This document shows, piece by piece, positions 36,484-44,991 of a DNA stretch of 64,000 bases. The DNA is taken from assembly GCF_003019815.1 (NCBI RefSeq), contig NZ_CP027773.1, positions 3,111,001 to 3,175,000 of the forward strand, given 5' to 3'. Source of the DNA: Variovorax sp. PMC12 (GTDB taxonomy: Bacteria > Pseudomonadota > Gammaproteobacteria > Burkholderiales > Burkholderiaceae_C). Below the pieces are notes generated by a model. It was not told the DNA's origin. It worked only from the letters and a program-made list of their open reading frames with translations, and did not search any database. The first letter of the stretch is position 1, and each line of letters begins with the position of its first letter. Made by a program: the position numbers and the translations under genes.

Positions 36484-38085
36484 CTACAGCGCCAGGAAGT
36501 GATGCACCTCGGGCTTCCCCGGCCCGATGTGAAAGCGCAGCGCCTCGCCCTGCAGGTCGGCGTCGGCCTGCGACACCCGGTGGTGCTGGCGCAGGTGCTC
36601 CGCCCAGGATTCGACGAGGAACCACTCCATCACCCGTTCGGCGTCGGCCGTGTGCTCGTGCAGGCCCCAGGCGTAGGCGCCGTCGCGGCGGCGTTCGAGA
36701 GACAGGCGCTTCATCGTCTGCAGGAAGGCCAGACGGTCGTCCTTGCGGATGCGGTATTCGATCTGGATCATCACCGGCCCGCGGTCGTGCGCCACCGGCT
36801 CGGCGAGCAAAGGCTCGGGCCAGTGGTTCGACGCCTGCAGGTCGGCCTCGCCGGAGGGCAGCCGCACGCGGTGGAACACCAGCCCGACCACCACCAGCCC
36901 CACGGCCCCCGCCACCAGCGTGGCCGGCACGCCGACCTGCTGGGCCACCAGGCCCCAGCCCAGGCTGCCCGCCGCCATCGCGCCGTTGAACACCGTGAGG
37001 TACACGGCCAGCCCGCGTCCGCGCACCCAGTTGGGCAGGATCGACTGGGCCACGCCGTTGAGCGTGGTCAGCGCAATGATCCAGCCCAGGCCCAGCAGCA
37101 ACAGCAGCAGCACCGCCAGCCACTTCGGCGGCGCGAAGACCAGGCTGCCCATCACGGCGGCCGTGAGCAGCGCCGCCAGCAGCAGCATGCCGTCGGCGTC
37201 GAGCCGGGCACGCAGGCGCGGCATCACCAGCGCGCCGCCGATGGCGCCCGCCCCCACGGCGCCGAGCAGCACGCCGTAGAAGCCGGCGCTGCCGCCGAGC
37301 ATCTGGCGCGCCACCAGCGGCAGCAGCGCCCACACCGAACTGGCGAACAGGAAGAACACCGCCGCGCGCAGCAGCACCACGTGCAGCTCCTTGCTGGCCC
37401 GCGTGTAGCGCAGGCCGGCGCGGAAGGCGCCGAGAAAGTTCTCCGACAGCCCGCTGTCGGCAGGCGCCGGGCGCTTCCACCACAGCAGCGCGGCGATCAC
37501 GAACACATAGCTCAGCACGTCCACGCCGTAGGTGGCCGCCGCGCCGAAGCTGGCAAGGATCAGCCCGCCAGCCGCCGGCCCGATGGAGCGCGCGATGTTG
37601 ATGCCCAGCGAGTTCAGCGCCACCGCGCCCTTGAGGTCCGAACGCGGCACCAGCTCCGGCACGATCGATTGCCAGGTCGGCCCCATCAGCGCCGCACCGA
37701 TGCCGCCCACGAAGGTCAGCACGATCAGGTATTCGACCGTGAGCGCGCCGGTGTGCGAGAGCACCAGCAGCGTGCCGCTGACCGCCGCCAGCACCAGCTG
37801 CACGAAGATCAGGAAGCGCCGCCGGTCGAGGATGTCCGAGAGCACCCCCGCCGGAATGGCGAGCAGGAACACCGGCAGCGTGGCCGCCGTCTGGATGAGC
37901 GCCACCGCCGTCGGGTTGGCCGACAGGTCGGTCACCAGCCACGAGCTGGCCACGTCGCGCATGAAGCTGCCGATGTTGCCGAGCACGGTGGCGGCCCAGA
38001 GCACCGCGAACACCGGCTGGCGCAACGGCGCGAAGGCGCCGGACCGGGCCGCCGGCGCAACCGCGCCGTGAGAGTTGTCAGACAT
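36484..38085 (-). CDS. MFS_3-type transporter with a C-terminal antibiotic-monooxygenase-like domain
   Basis: 533 residues from ATG 38085, which has AAGGAG seven bases upstream; a GTG two codons earlier is also in frame. Residues about 20-415 form a 12-helix MFS domain of the EntS-like type (W-x-x-x-x-L-G-N-I-G-S-F, D-R-R-R). Residues about 430-533 are a small soluble ferredoxin-like domain resembling antibiotic-biosynthesis monooxygenases (I-E-Y-R-I-R-K-D-D-R, H-H-R-V-S). This pairing is known for the MFS_3 family, but substrates are uncharacterised. The start overlaps the end of the DoxX gene, so it may be the last gene of that operon. Confidence 0.82.
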   Translation of the reverse strand: MSDNSHGAVAPAARSGAFAPLRQPVFAVLWAATVLGNIGSFMRDVASSWLVTDLSANPTAVALIQTAATLPVFLLAIPAGVLSDILDRRRFLIFVQLVLAAVSGTLLVLSHTGALTVEYLIVLTFVGGIGAALMGPTWQSIVPELVPRSDLKGAVALNSLGINIARSIGPAAGGLILASFGAAATYGVDVLSYVFVIAALLWWKRPAPADSGLSENFLGAFRAGLRYTRASKELHVVLLRAAVFFLFASSVWALLPLVARQMLGGSAGFYGVLLGAVGAGAIGGALVMPRLRARLDADGMLLLAALLTAAVMGSLVFAPPKWLAVLLLLLLGLGWIIALTTLNGVAQSILPNWVRGRGLAVYLTVFNGAMAAGSLGWGLVAQQVGVPATLVAGAVGLVVVGLVFHRVRLPSGEADLQASNHWPEPLLAEPVAHDRGPVMIQIEYRIRKDDRLAFLQTMKRLSLERRRDGAYAWGLHEHTADAERVMEWFLVESWAEHLRQHHRVSQADADLQGEALRFHIGPGKPEVHHFLAL

Positions 38086-38482
38086 GGGCACGCTCCTTCA
38101 GGTCATGCCAGGCAACCAGCAGGAAACCGCCGGCCAGGCCCAGGTGTTCGAAGAAGGCGTTGGCCGCCATGAAGCGCTCCTGCCCGAGCGGCATCTGCCA
38201 GAAGCGCAGCGCCACGAAGGTCGCCATCAGCGTGAAGCCGCCGAGCGCCAGCGCGCCCAGCCAGCGCAACCGTCCCGCGAGGATCAGCGCCGAGGCGCCC
38301 AGCTCCAGCACGATGACCGCCACGGCCAGCGGGCCGGCGGGCGACAGGCCGAAGTGGTTCATCTCGGCGAGGGCCGCATCGAAGTCCATCGCCTTGTTCA
38401 GTCCGCCCTGCAGGTAGGCGGCGCACAGCAGCAGCAACGCGATCCAGCGCAGCGCGGGCGAGGTGGTCCAGCGCGTCGCCAT
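38078..38482 (-). CDS. DoxX family membrane protein
   Basis: 134 residues with four hydrophobic helices. A first helix with A-A-Y-L-Q-G-G-L-N-K and the E-L-G-A-S-A-L-I-L-A-G segment are typical of DoxX-like proteins. The family is linked to thiosulfate or quinone-related redox in some organisms and to stress in others, so no specific activity is claimed. Its ATG overlaps the amidohydrolase stop (TGATG), and its end overlaps the MFS start by 8 bp, implying coupled translation. Confidence 0.78.
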   Translation of the reverse strand: MATRWTTSPALRWIALLLLCAAYLQGGLNKAMDFDAALAEMNHFGLSPAGPLAVAVIVLELGASALILAGRLRWLGALALGGFTLMATFVALRFWQMPLGQERFMAANAFFEHLGLAGGFLLVAWHDLKERAHV

Positions 38483-40380
38483 CACACCGCCCAGCAGGCG
38501 CAGCCTAGCGCGCCCCAGAAGCTCTTGAGGTCGGCCACGGGCAGCTTGCTGCTCCAGGCCGTGGCGTGGCCGTGGCCGTGCACGTTGCAGTTGTTGGCGC
38601 AGCCGCAGGACATGGCCGCGTTGCGCAGAACCTTCTGCAGCGGCGCGCCCTCCTTCTTGTCGGCCCAGCCGGCGTAGCCGCCGAAAGTGCGCGCGGGCGA
38701 CCAGTCGGGCATGGCCGGGGGCACCGAGCCTTCGTCGTGCGCTGCGAACACCCCGGCGCCGTAGACCACCTTGCCGCCCACCATCGTGAGCAGCGCCGTG
38801 GTGTCGGCGATGTCCGATTCGGCGCAGGCGAAGAAATCGCGGTCGGGCACCACCAGGTCGGCGAGCTGGCCGGCCTGGATGCGGCCCTTCTTGCCCTCCT
38901 CGTTCGAGAACCAGGTGACGTTCTCGGTCCACATGCGCAGCGCCTGTTCGCGGTCGAGCAGGTTGCGCTGCGGCGTGATCTGCAGGCCGCCCACGGTCTT
39001 GCCCGTGACCAGCCACGACAGCGACACCCACGGGTTGTACGAAGCCACGCGCGTCGCGTCGGTGCCGGCCGAGACCTTCAGGCCGCGCTCCAGCATGCGC
39101 TTGACCGGCGGCGTGGCCTCGGCCGCGGCGGCGCCATAGCGCTCCACGAAGTATTCGCCCTGGTAGGCCATGCGGTGCTGCACCGCCACGCCGCCGCCCA
39201 GCGCGGCAATGCGGTCCATCGACTTCTCCGAAATGGTCTCGGCATGGTCGAAGAACCAGTTCAGGCCGGCCAGCGGCGTGTCCTTGTTGACCTTCTCGAA
39301 CACGTCGAGCGAGCGGCTGATGGTCTCGTCGTAGGTGGCGTGCATGCGCCAGGGCCAGCGGTTCTGCGCCAGGATGCGCACCACGCCCTCCAGGTCGCCT
39401 TCCATCTCGGGCGCCATCTCCGGACGCGGCTGGCGGAAGTCCTCGAAGTCGGCGGCCGAGAACACCAGCATCTCGCCGGCGCCGTTGTGGCGGAAGTAGT
39501 CGTCGCCCTGCTTGTATGTGGAGTTGGCAGTCCAGTTGAGGAAGTCTTCCTTTTCCTGCCTGGGCTTCTGCGTGAACAGGTTGTAGGCCAGGCGGATGGT
39601 GAGCTGGCCGTCGTCGGCGAGCTTCTGGATCACTTCGTAGTCGTCCGGGTAGTTCTGGTTGCCGCCGCCCGCGTCGATGGCGCCGGTCACGCCCAGGCGG
39701 TTGAGCTCGCGCATGAAATGGCGCGTGGAATTGAGCTGGTAGTCGAAGGGCAGCTTCGGGCCCTTGGCCAGCGTGGCGTAGAGGATGGCCGCGTTCGGCT
39801 TGGCCAGCAGCAGGCCGGTGGGGTTGCCGGCGCTGTCGCGCACGATCTCGCCGCCGGGTGGCGCGGGCGTGTCCTTGGTGTATCCCACGGCGCGCAGCGC
39901 GGCGCCGTTGAGCAGCGCGCGGTCGTACAGGTGCAGGATGAACACCGGCGTATCGGGTGCGACCGCATTCAGTTCCTCGATGGTCGGCAGGCGCTTTTCC
40001 GCGAACTGGTGCTCGGTGAAGCCGCCCACCACGCGCACCCACTGCGGCGCGGGGGTGATGGCCACCTGCCGCTTGAGCATGCCCATGGCGTCGGCCAGGC
40101 TGCGCACGCCGTCCCAGCGCAGCTCCAGGTTGAAGTTCAGGCCGCCGCGAATGATGTGCAGGTGGTTGTCGATCAGCCCTGGCAGCACGCGCTTGCCCTG
40201 CAGGTCGATCACGCGGGTGGCGCCACCGGCCAGCGGCAGCACGTCTTCGGCGCGGCCGACACGGGTGAAGCGGCCGTCCTTGACGGCCACGGCGTCGGCC
40301 ACCGGGTTGGCGCGGTCCAGCGTGGTGAAGCGGCCGTTGTGCAGGATCAGGTCGGGCGGGGTCGTCATGTTCTCAGCCAT
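38482..40380 (-). CDS. YtcJ-like metal-dependent amidohydrolase with a Cys/His-rich tail
   Basis: 632 residues from ATG 40380, with an AAGGA Shine-Dalgarno; an ATG four codons in is possible. Amidohydrolase features are the N-terminal beta-sandwich, V-L-P-G-L-I-D-N-H-L-H-I (H-x-H), a central D-A-G-G-G region, and A-G-T-D-A-T-R-V near the C-terminus. Substrate unknown. The last about 45 residues carry an unusual tail with C-G-C-A-N-N-C-N-V-H-G-H-G-H and later G-C-A-C-W, which is not part of the barrel and looks metal-binding. Sits between XapX and DoxX genes, all overlapping. Confidence 0.82.
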   Translation of the reverse strand: MAENMTTPPDLILHNGRFTTLDRANPVADAVAVKDGRFTRVGRAEDVLPLAGGATRVIDLQGKRVLPGLIDNHLHIIRGGLNFNLELRWDGVRSLADAMGMLKRQVAITPAPQWVRVVGGFTEHQFAEKRLPTIEELNAVAPDTPVFILHLYDRALLNGAALRAVGYTKDTPAPPGGEIVRDSAGNPTGLLLAKPNAAILYATLAKGPKLPFDYQLNSTRHFMRELNRLGVTGAIDAGGGNQNYPDDYEVIQKLADDGQLTIRLAYNLFTQKPRQEKEDFLNWTANSTYKQGDDYFRHNGAGEMLVFSAADFEDFRQPRPEMAPEMEGDLEGVVRILAQNRWPWRMHATYDETISRSLDVFEKVNKDTPLAGLNWFFDHAETISEKSMDRIAALGGGVAVQHRMAYQGEYFVERYGAAAAEATPPVKRMLERGLKVSAGTDATRVASYNPWVSLSWLVTGKTVGGLQITPQRNLLDREQALRMWTENVTWFSNEEGKKGRIQAGQLADLVVPDRDFFACAESDIADTTALLTMVGGKVVYGAGVFAAHDEGSVPPAMPDWSPARTFGGYAGWADKKEGAPLQKVLRNAAMSCGCANNCNVHGHGHATAWSSKLPVADLKSFWGALGCACWAV

Positions 40381-40660
40381 GGCGGGTTTCCTTGTTGGGG
40401 GTTTCGGCGGCAGTCTGGGCGGGCAGGCACTTCGGCAGTTCGCCGAACACGTGCGGCTTGACCTGGTGGTGCAGCCACGAGGTGGCCACGGCGTCGGGCT
40501 TGAACACGCTCTTGATGAGCGGAGGGATCTGCTCGCCGAGCAGTATCCCCAGAAGCCCCACCAGGGCGATGACCGGCGGCGCCGGCGAGCGCACCTGGAA
40601 CAGTGCGTAGATCACGCCGACCAAGAGGCCGAGTGCAAGCGACAGGACATAGGGCTTCAT
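40373..40660 (-). CDS. XapX-domain (DUF1427) small membrane protein
   Basis: 95 residues from ATG 40660. Two hydrophobic helices at the N-terminus with L-A-L-G-L-L-V-G-V-I-Y and V-R-S-P-A-P-P-V-I-A-L-V-G-L-L-G are the XapX pattern. The C-terminal half is a soluble tail of unknown role. XapX proteins often occur with isochorismatase-type hydrolases and amidohydrolases. It starts 17 bp beyond the isochorismatase stop and its end overlaps the amidohydrolase start by 8 bp. Confidence 0.82.
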   Translation of the reverse strand: MKPYVLSLALGLLVGVIYALFQVRSPAPPVIALVGLLGILLGEQIPPLIKSVFKPDAVATSWLHHQVKPHVFGELPKCLPAQTAAETPNKETRHG

Positions 40661-40677
40661 CTGGTTCACCCCGGCTT

Positions 40678-41331
40678 TCAACCCTCGTGCGCGCCGAACA
40701 TGGTCTTGGCGTAGGTCACGCCCAGGCCGTAGGCGCCGCCCACCTTCTTCGCGATGCCGGTGGTCAGCTCATAGGTGTCGCCGCGGGCCCAGTCGCGCTG
40801 CAGCTCGAGCAGGTATTGCAGCGAGGTCATCGGCTGCGCGCCGGCCTGCACCATGCGCTCCATCGCGCGGTTGTGCGCCTCGGCCGACACGTCGCCGCAG
40901 GCGTCGGCGATCACGTACACCTCGAAGCCCTGGTCCAGCGCCGACAGCGCCGGCCCGACGATGCACACGCTGGTCCACAGGCCCGACAGCACGATGCGCG
41001 GCTTGCCGATCTGGTTGACGCGGTCGATCACGGCGGCGTCTTCCCAGGTGTTCATCGAGGTGCGGTCGAGCATCTTCTGGCCGGGGAAGGCGTCGGTGAT
41101 CTCGCTGAACATCGGGCCCGAGAAGCTCTTCTCGGCCACGGTCGTGAGGATGGTCGACACGCCGAAGCCGGCCGCCGCCTGCGCCACCAGCGCGGCGTTG
41201 TTGCGCAGGTTCACGGCGTCGATGGAATGCGTGGCAAAGGCCATCTGCGACTGGAAGTCGATCATCACCAGCGTGTGATCGGTGGGCGTGAGCAGCTTGG
41301 AACCGGCGGTGGGGATGGCTTTGATGGACAT
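40678..41331 (-). CDS. Isochorismatase-family cysteine hydrolase (YcaC-like)
   Basis: 217 residues. Asp25 in V-M-I-D-F-Q and Cys123 in T-S-V-C-I-V are the probable catalytic pair of the cysteine-hydrolase fold; the general-base lysine is less certain. The family covers nicotinamidase-, carbamoylsarcosine- and YcaC-type enzymes, substrate not assigned. It is the first gene of the DoxX/XapX/amidohydrolase operon and is divergent from a LysR gene, which probably regulates it. Confidence 0.85.
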   Translation of the reverse strand: MSIKAIPTAGSKLLTPTDHTLVMIDFQSQMAFATHSIDAVNLRNNAALVAQAAAGFGVSTILTTVAEKSFSGPMFSEITDAFPGQKMLDRTSMNTWEDAAVIDRVNQIGKPRIVLSGLWTSVCIVGPALSALDQGFEVYVIADACGDVSAEAHNRAMERMVQAGAQPMTSLQYLLELQRDWARGDTYELTTGIAKKVGGAYGLGVTYAKTMFGAHEG

Positions 41332-41460
41332 GGAAAAAGCTCCTGGGCTTGAGTTGACGTTCGATTGAATTCACAATTGCGTTCGGAGGGAATCTCCTTG
41401 GCATGGGCTGAATCATCGGGCTCCCACTCACTGTCATCGACGAAACTTTTCACCGTCAAT

Positions 41461-41477
41461 GATCGAATTTTTCGATC
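41461..41477. promoter_or_regulatory. Candidate LysR operator palindrome
   Basis: GATCGAA (41461-41467) and TTCGATC (41471-41477) form a perfect 7-bp inverted repeat with a TTT centre. It lies in the 171-bp divergent region between the isochorismatase and LysR genes, 26 bp before the LysR start. It fits the T-N11-A dyad expected for LysR-type regulators. Confidence 0.6.
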
Positions 41478-41502
41478 TTTCTTTTTCGACAAGGACCGCC
41501 GC

Positions 41503-42414
41503 ATGCTCAAACTCAGCCTGGAAGCCATCGAGGTGGTGGACGCCATCGCGCGCCACGGCTCCTTCACCGCCGCCGCCACGCGCCTGAACAAGGTGCCCTC
41601 CACGATCTCGTATGCCGTGGGCAAGCTCGAGGAGCAGCTCGGCATGCTGCTGTTCGAGCGCAACGGCCCGCGCGTCACGCTCACCGCCGCCGGCGAGGAA
41701 ATGCTCAAGGAGGGCCGCTGGCTGCTCAGCGCCGCGAACGACCTCGAATCGCGCATGCGGCAGATCGCCACCGGCTACGAGTCGGAGCTGCGGCTGGTGC
41801 ACGACTCGCTCATTCCCACGCACGCGCTCATCGACGACATCCGCGCCTTCGAGGACCTGCGCTGCGGCACGCGGCTGCGCATCGGCTGCGAGGCGCTCAC
41901 CGGCAGCTGGGAGGCGCTGCGCGAGGGGCGGGCCGACATCGTCATCGCCGCGGGCGACGGGCCGGCCGGCGGCGGCTACCAGGCGGTGACCGTGGGCAGC
42001 CTCGACTTCGCGTTCTGCGTGGCGCCCTCGCACCCGCTCACGCGGCTGGGCCGCCCGCTGCAGCGCGGCGACCTGCTGGAGTGCAACGCCATCGTGGTGG
42101 GCGACAGCGCGCGCACGCTGTCGGAGCGCACCGTCGGCCTGCTGGCCGGCCAGCCGCGCATCACCGTGCCGTCGATGCCCGCGAAGATCGCCTGCCAGGT
42201 CGCCGGCCTGGGCCACGGCTTCCTGCCGCGCGCCTGCATCCTGGGCGAGCTCAAGCGCGGCACGCTGGTCGAACTGCCCACCGAGGAACCGCGCCCGCCC
42301 GAAGCCTTCTGGCTGGCCTGGAAGACCGGCGCGCAAGGCCAGGCGCTGCGCTGGTGGCGCGAGCGGATGAACCGCACGCTGGTGCCGGCGCTGCTGCCGC
42401 GCTCGGCGTTCTGA
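41503..42414 (+). CDS. LysR-family transcriptional regulator
   Basis: 303 residues from ATG 41503; an earlier start at 41365 would add an unrelated tail. The N-terminal winged helix-turn-helix begins L-K-L-S-L-E-A-I-E-V-V and contains S-F-T-A-A-A-T-R-L-N-K-V-P-S-T-I-S. The rest is a substrate-binding-like effector domain. Divergent from the isochorismatase operon and two bases upstream of an MFS gene, so it may control both. A palindromic operator candidate sits at 41461-41477. Confidence 0.88.
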   Translation: MLKLSLEAIEVVDAIARHGSFTAAATRLNKVPSTISYAVGKLEEQLGMLLFERNGPRVTLTAAGEEMLKEGRWLLSAANDLESRMRQIATGYESELRLVHDSLIPTHALIDDIRAFEDLRCGTRLRIGCEALTGSWEALREGRADIVIAAGDGPAGGGYQAVTVGSLDFAFCVAPSHPLTRLGRPLQRGDLLECNAIVVGDSARTLSERTVGLLAGQPRITVPSMPAKIACQVAGLGHGFLPRACILGELKRGTLVELPTEEPRPPEAFWLAWKTGAQGQALRWWRERMNRTLVPALLPRSAF

Positions 42415-42416
42415 GG

Positions 42417-43634
42417 ATGAAGCCGATCGGCCCGCGGCGCGCGGCTCGTCAGTTCCCGGCCTTTCTTTTCTCGCTGCTCGTCTCCAAGCTGGCCGACCAG
42501 ATCCTGCTGTTCCTGGTGCCGCTGGTGGTGTTCCAGGTGACGCAGGACGTGGCGTGGTCCGGTTATGCATTCGCGGCCGAGACCTTTCCGCGCTTCCTGT
42601 CGTTCCCCGTCTGCGGCGCGCTGTGCGACCGGATCTCGCCGATCAGGCTGCTGCGCGGCAGCCAGGTCTTTCGCGCGCTGGTCTGCGTGCTCGGCGTGCT
42701 GGGCAACGAGGCGCTGGGCGGCATCGGCTGGCTGGTGGGCCTGTCTGCCGTGTGCGGCGTGCTGACCACGCAGGGCGTCATGGCGCGCGAGGTGATGCTG
42801 CCGCAGATTGCCGGCAACGGCCACGGCTTCGACAAGGTGCTGGCCTATGCGCAGACGGCCGAGCAGACCGGCATGGTGCTCGGGCCGCTCGTTGCGGCGG
42901 CGCTCTTTGCGTTCTTGCCCTGGCAGGCGGTGGTGGGCGCGGCGGCCGCCCTCTTCCTGCTGGCGGATGTCGCCACCGCGTACTGGCGGCGCGGCAACCC
43001 CATGCAGCTGCACGAACCGCAGGCCGCCAAGGGCCACTTGCTGCAGCCGATCAAGACCGCGCTCGGCCATCTGCTGCACCTGCCGGGCCTGCTGCGGCTG
43101 ACCGGGCTCACGGCCGGCGTGAACCTGATGCTCGGCACCACGCTCGCTTCTTCCGCCGCGATGGTCACCGGGCTGCACCATCGCTCGGCCACCTACTACG
43201 CGTGGCTGCAGACGCTGGGCGCCGTCGCCACCATCGCGATCCTGCTGAGCATCATCCGGGGGTCGTTCGCGCTGAAGAAGATGGGGCTGACCGCCTACCT
43301 GCTGATCTTCGGCGGCGGCCTGCTCACCGCCGTGAGCACCAGCCACTGGGGCTATGCGGCCGGCTTCCTGCTGGTGATCGGGTTCGACAAGATGTTCAGC
43401 ATCTACATCCGCATCCACCGCCAGCGGATCATTCCGGCGCACGACTACGGCAAGACCACCGGCGTGATCGTGCTGCTGAACAACCTGACGCAGCCGCTGG
43501 CAGGCCTGCTGGTCGGCGCCTTCGCCGACGCGGCGCAGACGCGCATGGTGATCTTCGGGCTGTGCATGCTGGTGGGCGCCATCGGCATCGCGGCCGCCCT
43601 TGCCAGCCGGAGCAGCAGCGCTACAGCACCTTGA
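42417..43634 (+). CDS. MFS transporter
   Basis: 405 residues with about 12 hydrophobic helices. The MFS inter-helix motif is seen as G-A-L-C-D-R-I-S-P-I-R-L after helix 2. Starts two bases after the LysR stop, so it probably shares its transcript. Substrate unknown; it resembles drug or metabolite exporters. Its C-terminal 14 bp overlap the end of the convergent anti-sigma gene. Confidence 0.82.
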   Translation: MKPIGPRRAARQFPAFLFSLLVSKLADQILLFLVPLVVFQVTQDVAWSGYAFAAETFPRFLSFPVCGALCDRISPIRLLRGSQVFRALVCVLGVLGNEALGGIGWLVGLSAVCGVLTTQGVMAREVMLPQIAGNGHGFDKVLAYAQTAEQTGMVLGPLVAAALFAFLPWQAVVGAAAALFLLADVATAYWRRGNPMQLHEPQAAKGHLLQPIKTALGHLLHLPGLLRLTGLTAGVNLMLGTTLASSAAMVTGLHHRSATYYAWLQTLGAVATIAILLSIIRGSFALKKMGLTAYLLIFGGGLLTAVSTSHWGYAAGFLLVIGFDKMFSIYIRIHRQRIIPAHDYGKTTGVIVLLNNLTQPLAGLLVGAFADAAQTRMVIFGLCMLVGAIGIAAALASRSSSATAP

Positions 43635-44373
43635 CCGCGCGGCCGATGAACTGGATCGGCCCGGTCGGACGGTCGATGGGCGAGCCGTTCTCGGGCTCCA
43701 GCGTGAGCTCGAACAGCTGGTTCGGTTCCAGCGGCGGCAGCTTGTCGATGGGAATGCGCAGCGTCTGGCCCTGCTTGACCAGCCCCAGCGACACCGGGCC
43801 GCGCCACTGGTCGGCCTTGGTCCAGAACTGCAGCGTCTTCTGCGGCGGCACTTCGACGGTGCCCAGCGGCACCAGGCTCAGCTGGCGCGACGACGTGGTC
43901 TGGATCACCCAGCCCGGCGACTTGTCTTGCGGGGCGACCAGCACCACCATGTACTGCGGCGTGGGCGCCGGCCGGGTGACCAGCACGGCCACCATCAGCG
44001 CCGCGGCTGCAAAGCCGCCGGCGGCAAGGCCGCGCCAGAGCTGCAGGTTGTTCCACCAGCTCGCGAAGCCCGATGCGCGCGCCGGCTGCCCGGCCTTCGG
44101 TGCGGCTGCGCCAGCAGCACCAGCACTGCCCAGCGTGCGCTCGATGCGCGACCACAGCGCGGGCGACGGATCTGCCGGCGGCGCCAGCGAGGCCAGCGGC
44201 AGCAGCCGGGCTTCCCACGCCTGCACCGCATCGCGCAGCGCGGGCTCGTCGCGCATGCGGGCTTCCACCGCCGCGCGTGCGTTGGCCGACAGCGTGCCCA
44301 GCACGTATTCGCCCGCCAGCGCGTCGATGTCTTCGAAATTGCCGAAACTGGAAGAAGCGGTGCCGCTGCTCAT
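43621..44373 (-). CDS. Anti-sigma factor (RskA-like)
   Basis: 250 residues from ATG 44373, which overlaps the sigma-factor stop as ATGA. A cytoplasmic N-terminal part with D-I-D-A-L-A-G-E-Y-V-L-G-T-L and a W-E-x-R-L motif (zinc-free anti-sigma fold) precedes one membrane helix (about residues 118-138). The periplasmic domain resembles RskA. It should hold the ECF sigma factor inactive until a periplasmic signal releases it. Confidence 0.88.
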   Translation of the reverse strand: MSSGTASSSFGNFEDIDALAGEYVLGTLSANARAAVEARMRDEPALRDAVQAWEARLLPLASLAPPADPSPALWSRIERTLGSAGAAGAAAPKAGQPARASGFASWWNNLQLWRGLAAGGFAAAALMVAVLVTRPAPTPQYMVVLVAPQDKSPGWVIQTTSSRQLSLVPLGTVEVPPQKTLQFWTKADQWRGPVSLGLVKQGQTLRIPIDKLPPLEPNQLFELTLEPENGSPIDRPTGPIQFIGRAVKVL

Positions 44374-44942
44374 GCCATGCACTCCCGCAGCGCGCGCATG
44401 CCGCGCTGGATCCAGGCCTTGACCGTGCCCAGCGGCGTCTGCAGCCGCTCGGCAATTTCGCCGTGCGAGCAGCCTTCCACATACGCATAGAGGATGCAGT
44501 CGCGCCGCGCCGGCTCCAGGCCGCCCAGGCAGCCTTCGAGCCTGCCGAGGTCCGCGCGCAGCTCGAACGGGTCGGCGGCGGTGGCATAGGCCGCGAGCGC
44601 GGCCTGGTCGTCGATGGCCTCGGCCGCGTCTTCGCTCACGTCCACCTGGCGTGCGCCGCTGCGCACCATGTTCAGCGCGGCGTTGCGCACCACGCTGTAG
44701 ATCCAGCCCCGGCCTTCGCCGCGCGCCGGGTTGAAGGTTTCCGCGCGCTGCCAGATGCTGATGAAGGCGTCGTGCAGCACGTCTTCGGCCTGCTGGCGCT
44801 GGCGCACGATGCGCAGCGCCACGCCCAGCAGGTAGCGGCTTTCGCGCTGGTAGAGCTGTTGCAGGGCCTGACGGTCACCGCGTGCGCAGGCCATGAGGGT
44901 GGCGTCGTAGTCGAAGGGCGAGGTGGGTGGCGGGTTCTGCAC
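44370..44942 (-). CDS. ECF RNA polymerase sigma factor
   Basis: 190 residues. Sigma region 2 is seen in A-E-D-V-L-H-D-A-F-I-S-I-W and W-I-Y-S-V-V-R-N-A-A-L. Region 4 ends G-E-I-A-E-R-L-Q-T-P-L-G-T-V-K-A-W. Pairing with an RskA-type anti-sigma factor puts it near the SigK/ECF19-like groups. It lies 49 bp after a DUF3455 lipoprotein gene on the same strand, which is a likely target and operon leader. Confidence 0.92.
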   Translation of the reverse strand: MQNPPPTSPFDYDATLMACARGDRQALQQLYQRESRYLLGVALRIVRQRQQAEDVLHDAFISIWQRAETFNPARGEGRGWIYSVVRNAALNMVRSGARQVDVSEDAAEAIDDQAALAAYATAADPFELRADLGRLEGCLGGLEPARRDCILYAYVEGCSHGEIAERLQTPLGTVKAWIQRGMRALRECMA

Positions 44943-44991
44943 GGCCCGATGGTAGTGGAGCCGGCGGCCCCGCCGCCGAATCGCCCCCCGA

